Assembly: GCF_000419445.1 (NCBI RefSeq)
Contig: NZ_AULK01000007.1
Location: 1-64,000, forward strand
Length of the DNA: 64,000 bases
DNA from: Gryllotalpicola ginsengisoli DSM 22003
GTDB lineage: Bacteria; Actinomycetota; Actinomycetes; Actinomycetales; Microbacteriaceae
Direction of reading: 5' to 3'
Shown: positions 55,110 through 62,838 of the stretch, piece by piece
Numbering within the stretch: position 1 is the stretch's first letter
Layout: every line of letters starts with the position of its first letter
Position numbers and translations under genes: made by a program
Notes under the pieces: generated by a model
Seen by the model: only the letters and a program-made list of their open reading frames with translations
Databases searched by the model: none
What the model was told of the DNA's origin: nothing

Positions 55110-55259
55110 ATCTGCCCGGCTGATACGGCGGACGGAAGAGACGGAAGAGAGGGCAGAGATGGAAGAGATAATGCCCGACTCGCCGGGGCGGGAGTTCGGG
55201 CAGCGGCGAGTCGCGCCGGATCTCTTCCCCTCGCGCCGCTGGCCGCCCGGCGCCCCCGG

Positions 55260-55637
55260 CTACCTCGCCCCGGGCAGCCGGCTCTGCAGCACCTCCACGC
55301 GGTCGGCGGCCATCAGCAGCAGCCAGTGGGCGAGGCGGCCCTCGCTGTAGCGCCGGTACGCGGTGCGACGGATGCGCCCCGCCAGCCCCGCGAGCGGAGC
55401 GACGGTGCCGAACACGGGCGTCAGCTGCCGATGCTCGATCGAGCGCTCGCGCTCCTCGCCGCCGGGCTGCTGCGTCGGCACCTCCCAGTGCGCGCCGCTC
55501 GCGCCGGGGTCGAAGCTCTCCCGCGGCACCGACGGGCGGTCGGCGGCGTCGAGGTCGGCGCCCCAGCCGGGGATCCGCGCGCGCAGCGCGTCGGCGTCGA
55601 CCTGCGGGCGGGGCGTTCCTGCGGTGTACGGGTCCAT
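55260..55637 (-). CDS. Conserved hypothetical protein beside alcohol dehydrogenase
   Basis: A 125-residue soluble protein starting MDPYTAGTPRPQVDADAL. The block IPGWGADLDAADRPSVPRE and the ending EGRLAHWLLLMAADRVEV are recalled from conserved hypothetical proteins often encoded next to zinc alcohol dehydrogenases. A weakly hydrophobic helix lies near residues 104-115. It is the last gene of the minus-strand group SDR, alcohol dehydrogenase, this gene. Function unknown. Confidence 0.65.
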   Translation of the reverse strand: MDPYTAGTPRPQVDADALRARIPGWGADLDAADRPSVPRESFDPGASGAHWEVPTQQPGGEERERSIEHRQLTPVFGTVAPLAGLAGRIRRTAYRRYSEGRLAHWLLLMAADRVEVLQSRLPGAR

Positions 55638-55698
55638 TGCTGCTCCTGATGTTCGAGGCGACGGAATCTTCGAGGCGACGGATGCTGCGCCGCCGGCG

Positions 55699-56838
55699 CT
55701 AGGGGCGCACCAGCGTCTTGATGCATCCGTCTCGCTTGGCCGAGAACATGTCGTAGCCGTCGGCGATGTACTCGAGCGGCACCGTGTGGGTGACGATCTC
55801 GCTCGGCGCGAGGCGGCCGGCCTGGAGGTGCTCGAACAGCCGGGGCCACTGCCGCTTCACCGGGCACTGGTTCATGCGCAAGGTCAGCCCCTTGTTCATG
55901 GCGTCGCCGAACTTCACGGCGCTGAACACCGGGCCGTACGCGCCGAGCACCGCGACCGTGCCGCCCTTGCGCACGCTGTCGATCGCCCAGTTCAGGGCCA
56001 CGGGCGAGCCGCCCTGCAGCTTGAGTTTGGTCGCGGTGAAGTGCTGCAGGCGGTTGCCGTCGGCTTCGGCTCCGACGGCGTCGATCGCCACGTCGGCGCC
56101 GAGCCAGTCGGTGGCCTTCTTGAGCGTGACGACGATGTCGCGCACCTGCTCGTAGTTGTACGTCTCGGCGAAGGCGAACTCGCGCGCCCGCTCGAGCCGG
56201 CAGTCGAGCCGGTCGATCACGATCACCCGGCCGGCCCCCATCAGCCACGCGCAGCGGGCGGCGTACAGGCCGATCGGCCCGGCGCCGAAGACGGCGACGG
56301 TGTCGCCCTCGTCGATCGAGCCGAGCTGCGCGCCGAAGTACCCGGTCGGCAGCGCGTCGGTCAGCAGCACGGCGTCCTCATCGCTCATCCAGTCGGGGAT
56401 CACCTGCGGTCCGACGTCGGCGAACGGCACCCGCACGTACTCGGCCTGGCCGCCGTCATAGCCGCCGCAGGTGTGCGAGTAGCCGTAGATGCCGCCGATC
56501 GCCGTGGCGTTCGGGTTCACGTTGTGGCAGTTCGAGTACAGCCCGCGCGCGCAGAAGTAGCACGAGCCGCAGTACACGTTGAACGGCACCATCACCCGGT
56601 CGCCGACCTTGAGCCGCTCGACCGATGGGCCGACCTGCTCGACGACGCCGATGAACTCGTGGCCGAAGGTCGTGCCGACCCTCGTGTCGGGCATCATGCC
56701 GTGGTACAGGTGCAGATCCGAGCCGCAGATCGCCGCGAGCGTCACCCGCACGATCGCATCGTTCGGGTGCTCGATGCGCGGCATCGGTTTCTCCTCGACC
56801 TCGATGCGGTAGGGGCCGCGGTAGACCATGGCTTTCAT
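55699..56838 (-). CDS. Zinc-dependent alcohol dehydrogenase family protein
   Basis: A 379-residue medium-chain dehydrogenase of the glutathione-independent formaldehyde dehydrogenase-like group. Catalytic zinc ligands are the Cys of AAICGSDLHLYHG, GHEFIG and the third site Asp/Glu region; structural zinc Cys are in NVYCGSCYFCARGLYSNC. The NAD(P) loop is VFGAGPIGLYAARCA. The ATG at 56838 directly abuts the SDR stop, so the two genes are co-translated. The alcohol or aldehyde substrate is unknown. Confidence 0.88.
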   Translation of the reverse strand: MKAMVYRGPYRIEVEEKPMPRIEHPNDAIVRVTLAAICGSDLHLYHGMMPDTRVGTTFGHEFIGVVEQVGPSVERLKVGDRVMVPFNVYCGSCYFCARGLYSNCHNVNPNATAIGGIYGYSHTCGGYDGGQAEYVRVPFADVGPQVIPDWMSDEDAVLLTDALPTGYFGAQLGSIDEGDTVAVFGAGPIGLYAARCAWLMGAGRVIVIDRLDCRLERAREFAFAETYNYEQVRDIVVTLKKATDWLGADVAIDAVGAEADGNRLQHFTATKLKLQGGSPVALNWAIDSVRKGGTVAVLGAYGPVFSAVKFGDAMNKGLTLRMNQCPVKRQWPRLFEHLQAGRLAPSEIVTHTVPLEYIADGYDMFSAKRDGCIKTLVRP

Positions 56839-57861
56839 CTACTTCTTCTTTCCGCGGTTCCCGCGCGACGAGCCGCCGGAGCCGCCCGATGTACCCCCGC
56901 CGGCGAGCATGCCCACGACGACTGCAAAGGCGGCCAGCCCGGCGAGCGTGCGCAGCCCCTGCGCCCTGCGCCCGTGGAAGCCGCCGGTGACGGTCGCCTG
57001 ACCGGCCTCATACGGCCGGAACAGGTTGCCGCTGGTGTCGCCCGCGCTGCCCCTGTGCCGGAACTGCGAGGCCTTCGTCTGCACGGCCATCTGCCGCTCC
57101 ACGGCGCGCGGAGCCGCCCGGTGCGCGAGCACGAACGCGCGGCCCTGCACCCCGACGACCGTCTCGGGCACCGGATGCGCGGCCCGCCGCACGACTGTCT
57201 TCGCCACCGTGTCGGGGGAGTACACCGGCGGCATCGGCCGCAGCGGACGCCCGGTGTGGTTGGCCGAGTGGCGGAACGCCGGCGTGTCGGTGGAGGCGGG
57301 CAGCACGGTCGCCACCTGGATCCCGCGCAGCCCGGCCAACCGCAGCTCGCTGCGCACGGCGGCGCCGAGGGCGCGCACCGCCGCCTTGGTCATGCTGTAG
57401 ACGGATGCGTACGGCTGCGGCACCTCGCCCAGGATCGACGCGATGTTGACGATCACGCCCCGACGCTGGGGGGTCATCGCGCGGATCGCCGCGCGGGTGC
57501 CGAGCGCGGTGCCGAGGGCGTTCACCTCGATCACGCGCCGGATCTCCTCCGGCGGCGTGTCGGCGAGCAGCCCGTAGGCGTCGACGCCCGCGTCGTTGAC
57601 CCACACGTCGATGCGGCCGAAGCGGGCGATCGTGGCGTCGACGAGCGCCTGCACCTGTGCGGCGTCGCTGACGTCGGTGGGCAGCGCCACCGCGTCGGGG
57701 GCGCCCGCCTTGCGGGCGAGCTGCGCGGTCTCTTCGAGAGCGTCGGCGCGGCGGGCGGCGAGCACGAGCGCCGCTCCCCGCTTGGCGAAGCGCAGCGCCG
57801 TGGCCCGGCCGATGCCGCTTGAGGCTCCGGTGATGACGACGATCCGAGGTTGCCTGCTCAT
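56839..57861 (-). CDS. SDR family oxidoreductase with C-terminal membrane-like tail
   Basis: A 340-residue short-chain dehydrogenase. TGASSGIG is the cofactor loop; the active site has the Ser of NIASILGEV and YSMTK. After the domain (about residue 250) a linker leads to a hydrophobic stretch (LAGLAAFAVVVGMLAGG) and a Gly/Ser/Arg/Lys tail, suggesting membrane association. This layout is common in a class of actinobacterial SDR proteins. ATG 57861; it precedes the alcohol dehydrogenase with no gap and follows the export operon by 42 bases. Confidence 0.85.
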   Translation of the reverse strand: MSRQPRIVVITGASSGIGRATALRFAKRGAALVLAARRADALEETAQLARKAGAPDAVALPTDVSDAAQVQALVDATIARFGRIDVWVNDAGVDAYGLLADTPPEEIRRVIEVNALGTALGTRAAIRAMTPQRRGVIVNIASILGEVPQPYASVYSMTKAAVRALGAAVRSELRLAGLRGIQVATVLPASTDTPAFRHSANHTGRPLRPMPPVYSPDTVAKTVVRRAAHPVPETVVGVQGRAFVLAHRAAPRAVERQMAVQTKASQFRHRGSAGDTSGNLFRPYEAGQATVTGGFHGRRAQGLRTLAGLAAFAVVVGMLAGGGTSGGSGGSSRGNRGKKK

Positions 57862-57903
57862 GTCGGGTCCGGTGCCCGGGTCGGCCCGGCCGCATCCGGC
57901 CGG

Positions 57904-59961
57904 TTACGGCGGTCCGCCGCCGAATCCGCCCGGAGCCGAGCCGGTGCCACCGCCGGCGCCGCCGAAGCTGCCTCCGCCGCTCGCCCCGAGCCCGCCGCCC
58001 GTTCCGCCGCGCGTCGTCGTGGTGGACGTGCTCGTGCTGTCGCTCGACACGGTCGACGACAGGTCGGCGAGCACGACCTCGTCACCGGCCGACAGGCCCG
58101 AGGTGATCTCGGTGCGCGAGGCGCCCGTCGCGCCGACCTTCACGGTGGTCGTCACGGCCTTGTCGCCCTTCAGCACCTTGACGCTCCACCCGCCGCTCGA
58201 GGTCTTGCTCAACGCCGAGGTGGGCACCGTGAGCACGCCCTTCTCCTTCGCGACCGAGACCGTGATGCGAGCGGATGCCCCGTTCAGCAGGTCCGCCGAC
58301 GCGTCGTCGAGCTTCACGGTGACGTCGTAGGCCGGGGTCGACGAGCTGGTCTCGGTGTTGAGGAATCCGATCGCCGAGACCTTCGCGGACAGCGTCTTCG
58401 AGACGCCGGAGACGGAGACGGTGGCGGTCTGGCCGACCTTCAGCGGCGAGATGGAGGTCGCGCCGACGCTCGCGTCGACGATCCAGCCGTCGTCGCCGAT
58501 CACACTGATCACCTGGCTCGTCGAGGCGGCGGTGACCGAGTCGCCGGCGGCGAAGCCGACCGCTGCGACGGTGCCGTCGATCGGCGAGGTCAGCTTGGCC
58601 ATGCCGAGCTGCTGCTTGGCGACGGCGAGCTGCGCCTTCGCCGAGGTGACCGACGCCTGGTCCGAGACGATCTGCGCCGCGCTGGCGACCTGGGTGGTCG
58701 AGCCGCTGCCGGTCCCGCCCGTGGTGCCGGTGCCGGTTCCGCTGCCGGTGCCCCCGGTCGATCCGGATCCGGTGCCGCTGCTCCCGTTGGCTGAGGAGGT
58801 GCCGGAGGCGCCGTCTCGAAGCCCGCCCGAGGTGCCGGTGCCCGCCGAGGTGCCGGTGCCGCCGGAGGTGCCGGTGCCGCCGGAGGTGCCGCCCGCAAAG
58901 CCGCTGGACGACCCGCCCGACGACGCGCCGCCCGAGCCGCTCCCGCCCGCACCGCCGGGCGAGGCCGACTTGCTCGGCGACGGCGAGGCAGACTTGCTCG
59001 GCGTCGGGGTCGGGGTCGGGGTCGAGGTCGACCCGCCGCTCTGCTCCTGCTCGTCCGCGACGGCCTGCTGCAGCGCCGTCACGGCGTCGTCGAGCGCCGA
59101 GGCATCCGTCTGCACCTGCTTCTGCGCCGCGGCGACGGCGGTCTCGTCATCAAGCGCCGTCGAGACTGCGTCTTGACAGACAGGGAGGTCTTGCTGTGCT
59201 TGCTCCAGCACCTGCTCCTGCTGTGCGGCGGACATGCTCGAGTTGATCTGCGCCGCGAGGAAGTCCTTGCACTTGTCCGAGCTCGTCGCGATGTCCGTAT
59301 TCACGGTGGCCAGCGCGTCGTCCGCGGTCTGCGCGTCGGTGAGCAGCGTCTTCTGCGCGTCCTGCACCTTCGTGACCGCGTCCGAGACCGAGGTCGAGGT
59401 GGTCGCCGCCGCCGTCTGCGCGACCGCGGTCTCACCAGACGCCTGCGTCGACGTCAGCGCGACCGCCGCGACGACGGTCGGCGTGGTGGCCGAGGTCACG
59501 TACGCGGCGCCGTCCGCGGTCGTCGAGTCGCTCGACGACGACGCGGTCGTGGAGGTCGAGGTCGACGTCTGCGACGCGAGGTCGTCATCGAGCGTCTGCT
59601 CGGCCGAGGTGACCGCCTGCTGCGCGGTGGTGACCGCCGACTCGAGCGAATCCGTGTCGAGGGTCGCGAGCGTCTGCCCCGCCTTCACGGTGTCGCCGAC
59701 CTTCACCTTCACGCTCGACACGGTGCCCGAGACCTGGAACGCCCGGTCGGCCCGCGTCGCCGACGCCACCGTGCCCGACAGGGCGGCGGTCTGCGTCACA
59801 TCGCCGGTCTCCGCGGTCGCGGTGCGGTACTCCGGGCCGGTCGGGCGCATGGTCGCCCACGCGACCCCGCCGCCGGCGAGGCACACGGCCACGCCGAGCG
59901 CGACGCCGATGACCACGCCCCGGCGACGACGCCGAGATCGGATGCTTCGCGCCTCAGCCAT
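57904..59961 (-). CDS. RND/MacA-type membrane-fusion adaptor protein, second copy
   Basis: A 685-residue secreted or anchored adaptor. An N-terminal helix (13-35) is followed by a barrel-sandwich/lipoyl half (VSSVKVKVGDTVKAGQTLAT), a very long Ala/Ser/Thr coiled region, a Gly/Ser/Thr/Pro low-complexity stretch (about 315-440), the second lipoyl half (AKLTSPIDGTVAAVGFAAGD) and beta-barrel domains. The C-terminus is Gly-rich. In MacAB systems the adaptor links the permease to the outside. A 35-bp hairpin repeat lies in its low-complexity part. It is last in the export operon and overlaps the preceding lipoprotein gene by eight bases. Confidence 0.82.
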   Translation of the reverse strand: MAEARSIRSRRRRRGVVIGVALGVAVCLAGGGVAWATMRPTGPEYRTATAETGDVTQTAALSGTVASATRADRAFQVSGTVSSVKVKVGDTVKAGQTLATLDTDSLESAVTTAQQAVTSAEQTLDDDLASQTSTSTSTTASSSSDSTTADGAAYVTSATTPTVVAAVALTSTQASGETAVAQTAAATTSTSVSDAVTKVQDAQKTLLTDAQTADDALATVNTDIATSSDKCKDFLAAQINSSMSAAQQEQVLEQAQQDLPVCQDAVSTALDDETAVAAAQKQVQTDASALDDAVTALQQAVADEQEQSGGSTSTPTPTPTPSKSASPSPSKSASPGGAGGSGSGGASSGGSSSGFAGGTSGGTGTSGGTGTSAGTGTSGGLRDGASGTSSANGSSGTGSGSTGGTGSGTGTGTTGGTGSGSTTQVASAAQIVSDQASVTSAKAQLAVAKQQLGMAKLTSPIDGTVAAVGFAAGDSVTAASTSQVISVIGDDGWIVDASVGATSISPLKVGQTATVSVSGVSKTLSAKVSAIGFLNTETSSSTPAYDVTVKLDDASADLLNGASARITVSVAKEKGVLTVPTSALSKTSSGGWSVKVLKGDKAVTTTVKVGATGASRTEITSGLSAGDEVVLADLSSTVSSDSTSTSTTTTRGGTGGGLGASGGGSFGGAGGGTGSAPGGFGGGPP
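58789..58823 (+). repeat. 35-bp hairpin repeat inside adaptor gene
   Basis: GGCTGAGGAGGTGCC, GGA loop, GGCGCCGTCTCGAAGCC. Ends GGCT/AGCC; central stem keeps pairing through one wobble. Translated on the minus strand as GLRDGASGTSS within the low-complexity region. Confidence 0.75.
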
Positions 59962-60850
59962 TCGTCGTCCCCGTGTCGCTCTGGCCGTTCTGCCCGCCGG
60001 GGCCGCCCATGCCCATGCCGCCGCCGAAGCCCGACGAGCAGGTGCCGTCGGAGCTCTTCTCCGACACGGCGATCGTCGTCGCCGCGACCGTGCCCGAGTC
60101 GTCCGAGTCGCCGCGCGCGGTGACGCACGCGCCCACCGTGAGCGCGGAGCTCGTCGCCTTCTGCTCCTCGGTGTACTTCGTGGAGGAGGAGACCGTGATG
60201 GTCTTCGAGGTGGTCTTCTGCGTCTGCATGTCGACGGCGTCGACGGTGATCGTCGAGCCTCTCACCTTCGTCACCTTGCCGGAGGTGGGCACGACGAACT
60301 GCCTGCCGCTGCCGCTCTGGCCGGAGCCGCCGTTGCCGCCGGGGGCGCCGCCGCCCGGCGCACCCGAGGCGCGGTCGGTCGGGAAGCCCGAGGCCCCGCC
60401 GGTCGGGCGGTTGCCCGAGCCGCCGCCGAAGCCGCCGGTGCATGAGCCGTCGGTGGCCTGGCTGATGGCGACGGTGCTGACCGCCGACGAGCTCGAGGAG
60501 CTGTCGGAGGAGGCATCCGCGGACGCCGTCACGCACTCGCCGACCTTCACGTCCGACAGCGAAACGGTCACCGTCTTCGTGATCGACGTGGACGAGGAGT
60601 ACGTCACCGCGGTCTGCGACGAGCTGTCCTGCACCTGCAGGGTCGAGCCCGACACCGCGGCGATCTCGCCGCTCACCCCGCCGCCGCCGAATCCGCCGCC
60701 CTGCCCGCCGGCGCCCTGGGCCGGCGCCGTGGCGCCGGAGGTCGAGGAGCCGGAGGCGGTCGAATCCGACTTGCCGCAGCCGGTCAGCGCGAGCGCGAGG
60801 CCAGCGGCGACGGCGACCGCAGCGAGAGGGACCGTGATCTTCTTCTTCAT
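59954..60850 (-). CDS. Secreted lipoprotein with two DUF5666-like repeats
   Basis: A 298-residue lipoprotein: signal 1-25 with LALTGC. Two homologous segments, about 58-135 (GEIAAVSGSTLQVQDSSSQT) and 190-275 (GKVTKVRGSTITVDAVDMQT), each end in a VG(E/A)CVTA strand and a TDGSC/SDGTC end; they look like DUF5666 OB-type domains. Gly-rich linkers separate them. It lies between the MacB-like permease and the second adaptor in the export operon and probably acts with them in the cell wall. Substrate unknown. Confidence 0.72.
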   Translation of the reverse strand: MKKKITVPLAAVAVAAGLALALTGCGKSDSTASGSSTSGATAPAQGAGGQGGGFGGGGVSGEIAAVSGSTLQVQDSSSQTAVTYSSSTSITKTVTVSLSDVKVGECVTASADASSDSSSSSSAVSTVAISQATDGSCTGGFGGGSGNRPTGGASGFPTDRASGAPGGGAPGGNGGSGQSGSGRQFVVPTSGKVTKVRGSTITVDAVDMQTQKTTSKTITVSSSTKYTEEQKATSSALTVGACVTARGDSDDSGTVAATTIAVSEKSSDGTCSSGFGGGMGMGGPGGQNGQSDTGTTNG

Positions 60851-60865
60851 CGAGATTTTTTTCCT

Positions 60866-62098
60866 TTACTCCGTGCGCAGAGCGTCGATGGGCGCGAGCT
60901 TGGCCGCGCGGGTGGCCGGGTAGACGCCGAAGACGAGTCCGATGCCGATCGCGACGACGAGCGACCCGCCGATGGCGGCGCCGCTGAGCACGATCGACGA
61001 GCCGATCACGCCGGGCAGCACGAGCGCCGCGATGACGCCGAGCGCCGCGCCGATCACGCCGCCGGTGAGGCCGAGGATGGCGGCCTCGACGAGGAACTGG
61101 TTGCGGATCGCCCCCGGGGGAGCGCCGAGCGCCTTGCGCAGGCCGATCTCGCGGGTGCGCTCGGTCACCGACACCAGCATGATGTTCATCACCCCGATGC
61201 CGCCGACCAGCAGCGACAGCGCCGCGATGCCGGTGAGCAGGATCGTCAGCGTCTTGTACACGGCGGTCGCGGTCGACACGAGCGCGTCCTGGCTCGAGAT
61301 GGTGAAGTCGGCGTCGCCGCTCGCGGCGATGCCGTGCCGGTTCAGCAGCAGGCTCTTCGCCTCCTGGTAGGCCGCGGGCAGCGCATCCGCTGACGTCGCC
61401 TGCAGGTACACGGTCGAGACCGTGTTCGCCTGCGAGCCGCCGACCAGGTTGGAGGCCATCGTCGACAGCGGGATGAGCGCCGTGTCGTCGAGGTTGCTCG
61501 TCGAGTTGGAGCCGGAGGAGGCGAGCACGCCGATGACCTCGAAGGTCTGCGAGTCGATGGTCACCGACTGCCCGACGACGCGGGTCGAGCCGAACAGCTC
61601 CTGCGCCGTCTCCGATCCGAGCACGACGACGGATGCTTCGCTGTTCTCGTCCGCCTTCGTGATGAACTCCCCGGTCTCCAGGGTGCGCGAACGCACCTTG
61701 AGGTACGAGGGCGTCACGCCGACGACGGTGGTGGTCCAGTTCGTCGAGCCGGCCGTGAGCTCCTCCGACGCCGACTTCTCGGCGTCGACGGCCTTGATGT
61801 CGGGGGCGTTCACCTTCGAGGCGAGCGCGGTGGCGTCGGCCTGGGTGAGCGTCGTGCCGGTGCCGAAGCCGCCCCGCACGCCGGAGGTCGAGGTCGACGA
61901 GCCGGGGGAGACGATGAGCAGGTTCGAGCCGAGCGAGGAGATCTGGCTCGACACGTCCTTCTGGGTGCCGAGGCCCAGGCCCACGGTGAGGATCACCGCG
62001 GCGATGCCGATCAGGATGCCGAGCACGGTCAGCGCGGAGCGCATCTTGTGCGAGACGATGGCGAACCAGGAGGTGCGGAGCGTCTCGATCCAGCTCAT
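60866..62098 (-). CDS. MacB-type ABC transporter permease
   Basis: A 410-residue permease with one N-terminal helix (MRSALTVLGILIGIAAVILT), a large extracellular MacB periplasmic-core domain (about 45-270) and three C-terminal helices of the FtsX domain (SLLVGGIGVMNIMLVSVTER, GLRKALGAPPGAI). MacB-type pumps move antibiotics, peptides or lipids by mechanotransmission. The ATG overlaps the ATPase stop by four bases; the lipoprotein gene follows after 15 bases. Confidence 0.9.
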   Translation of the reverse strand: MSWIETLRTSWFAIVSHKMRSALTVLGILIGIAAVILTVGLGLGTQKDVSSQISSLGSNLLIVSPGSSTSTSGVRGGFGTGTTLTQADATALASKVNAPDIKAVDAEKSASEELTAGSTNWTTTVVGVTPSYLKVRSRTLETGEFITKADENSEASVVVLGSETAQELFGSTRVVGQSVTIDSQTFEVIGVLASSGSNSTSNLDDTALIPLSTMASNLVGGSQANTVSTVYLQATSADALPAAYQEAKSLLLNRHGIAASGDADFTISSQDALVSTATAVYKTLTILLTGIAALSLLVGGIGVMNIMLVSVTERTREIGLRKALGAPPGAIRNQFLVEAAILGLTGGVIGAALGVIAALVLPGVIGSSIVLSGAAIGGSLVVAIGIGLVFGVYPATRAAKLAPIDALRTE

Positions 62099-62838
62099 GC
62101 CAGCACCTCCTCGCTCTGGATGAGGCCGTCGCGCACCTGCACGATGCGGCGGCTGCGGGCCGCGACGTCGTGCTCGTGGGTGATCAGCACGATCGTGCGG
62201 CCGGCCTCGTGCAGCTCGTCGAAGAGGGCGAGCACGTCCTCGGTGGAGCGCGAGTCGAGGTTTCCGGTCGGCTCGTCGGCGAGGATCATCGTCGGCTCGC
62301 CGACGAGGGCCCGCGCCACGGCGACGCGCTGCTGCTGGCCGCCCGAAAGCTCGCCGGGCCGGTTGTCGATCCGGTCGCCGAGGCCGACCTTGGTCAGCGC
62401 CTCGACCGCCCGCTCGCGGCGCTCGTCGCGGTGCACGCCCGCGTAGACGAGCGGCAGCTCGACGTTGCGCCATGCCGACAGGCTGGGCAGCAGGTGGAAC
62501 TGCTGGAACACGAACCCGATGCGGCGGCCGCGCACCGCGGCCAGCTCGATCTCGTCGAGCTCCTCCACGTTCTCCCCGGCGAGCAGGTACTCGCCCGAGG
62601 TCAGCGTGTCGAGGCATCCGAGCACGTTCATGATCGTCGACTTGCCGCTGCCCGACGGGCCCACCACGGCGACGTACTCGCCGTCGGCGATGGACAGGTC
62701 GATGCCGCGCAGCGCCTCGAACTCGATCGAGCCGGACTTGTAGGTCTTGCGCGCGCCGCGGAGCTGGATGACGGGCCCGGTGGGCCGGGGCTCCGTCTCC
62801 TCATCCTCGAAGACGGGCCAGACGGATGCGTCGCTCAA
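62095..62838 (-). CDS. MacB-type ABC transporter ATP-binding protein
   Basis: A 247-residue ATPase. Walker A GPSGSGKST (about residue 56), Q-loop FVFQQFHLLPSLSAW, signature LSGGQQQRVAVARAL, Walker B MILADEPTGNLDS and the H-loop LITHEHDVA are all intact. It energises the MacB-like permease. Its ATG overlaps the first adaptor's stop by four bases, so adaptor, ATPase and permease are translationally coupled. A 15-residue acidic N-terminal extension precedes the domain. Confidence 0.92.
   Translation of the reverse strand: MSDASVWPVFEDEETEPRPTGPVIQLRGARKTYKSGSIEFEALRGIDLSIADGEYVAVVGPSGSGKSTIMNVLGCLDTLTSGEYLLAGENVEELDEIELAAVRGRRIGFVFQQFHLLPSLSAWRNVELPLVYAGVHRDERRERAVEALTKVGLGDRIDNRPGELSGGQQQRVAVARALVGEPTMILADEPTGNLDSRSTEDVLALFDELHEAGRTIVLITHEHDVAARSRRIVQVRDGLIQSEEVLA

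Larger units (their letters stand above)
54943..55259. other. Gene-free region with element pair C-D and purine repeats
   Basis: No gene is supported. It contains two 56-bp inverted-repeat elements (54982-55037 and 55054-55109) and a purine-rich tract near 55131-55168 made of repeated GGAAGAGA-like units. Confidence 0.7.
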
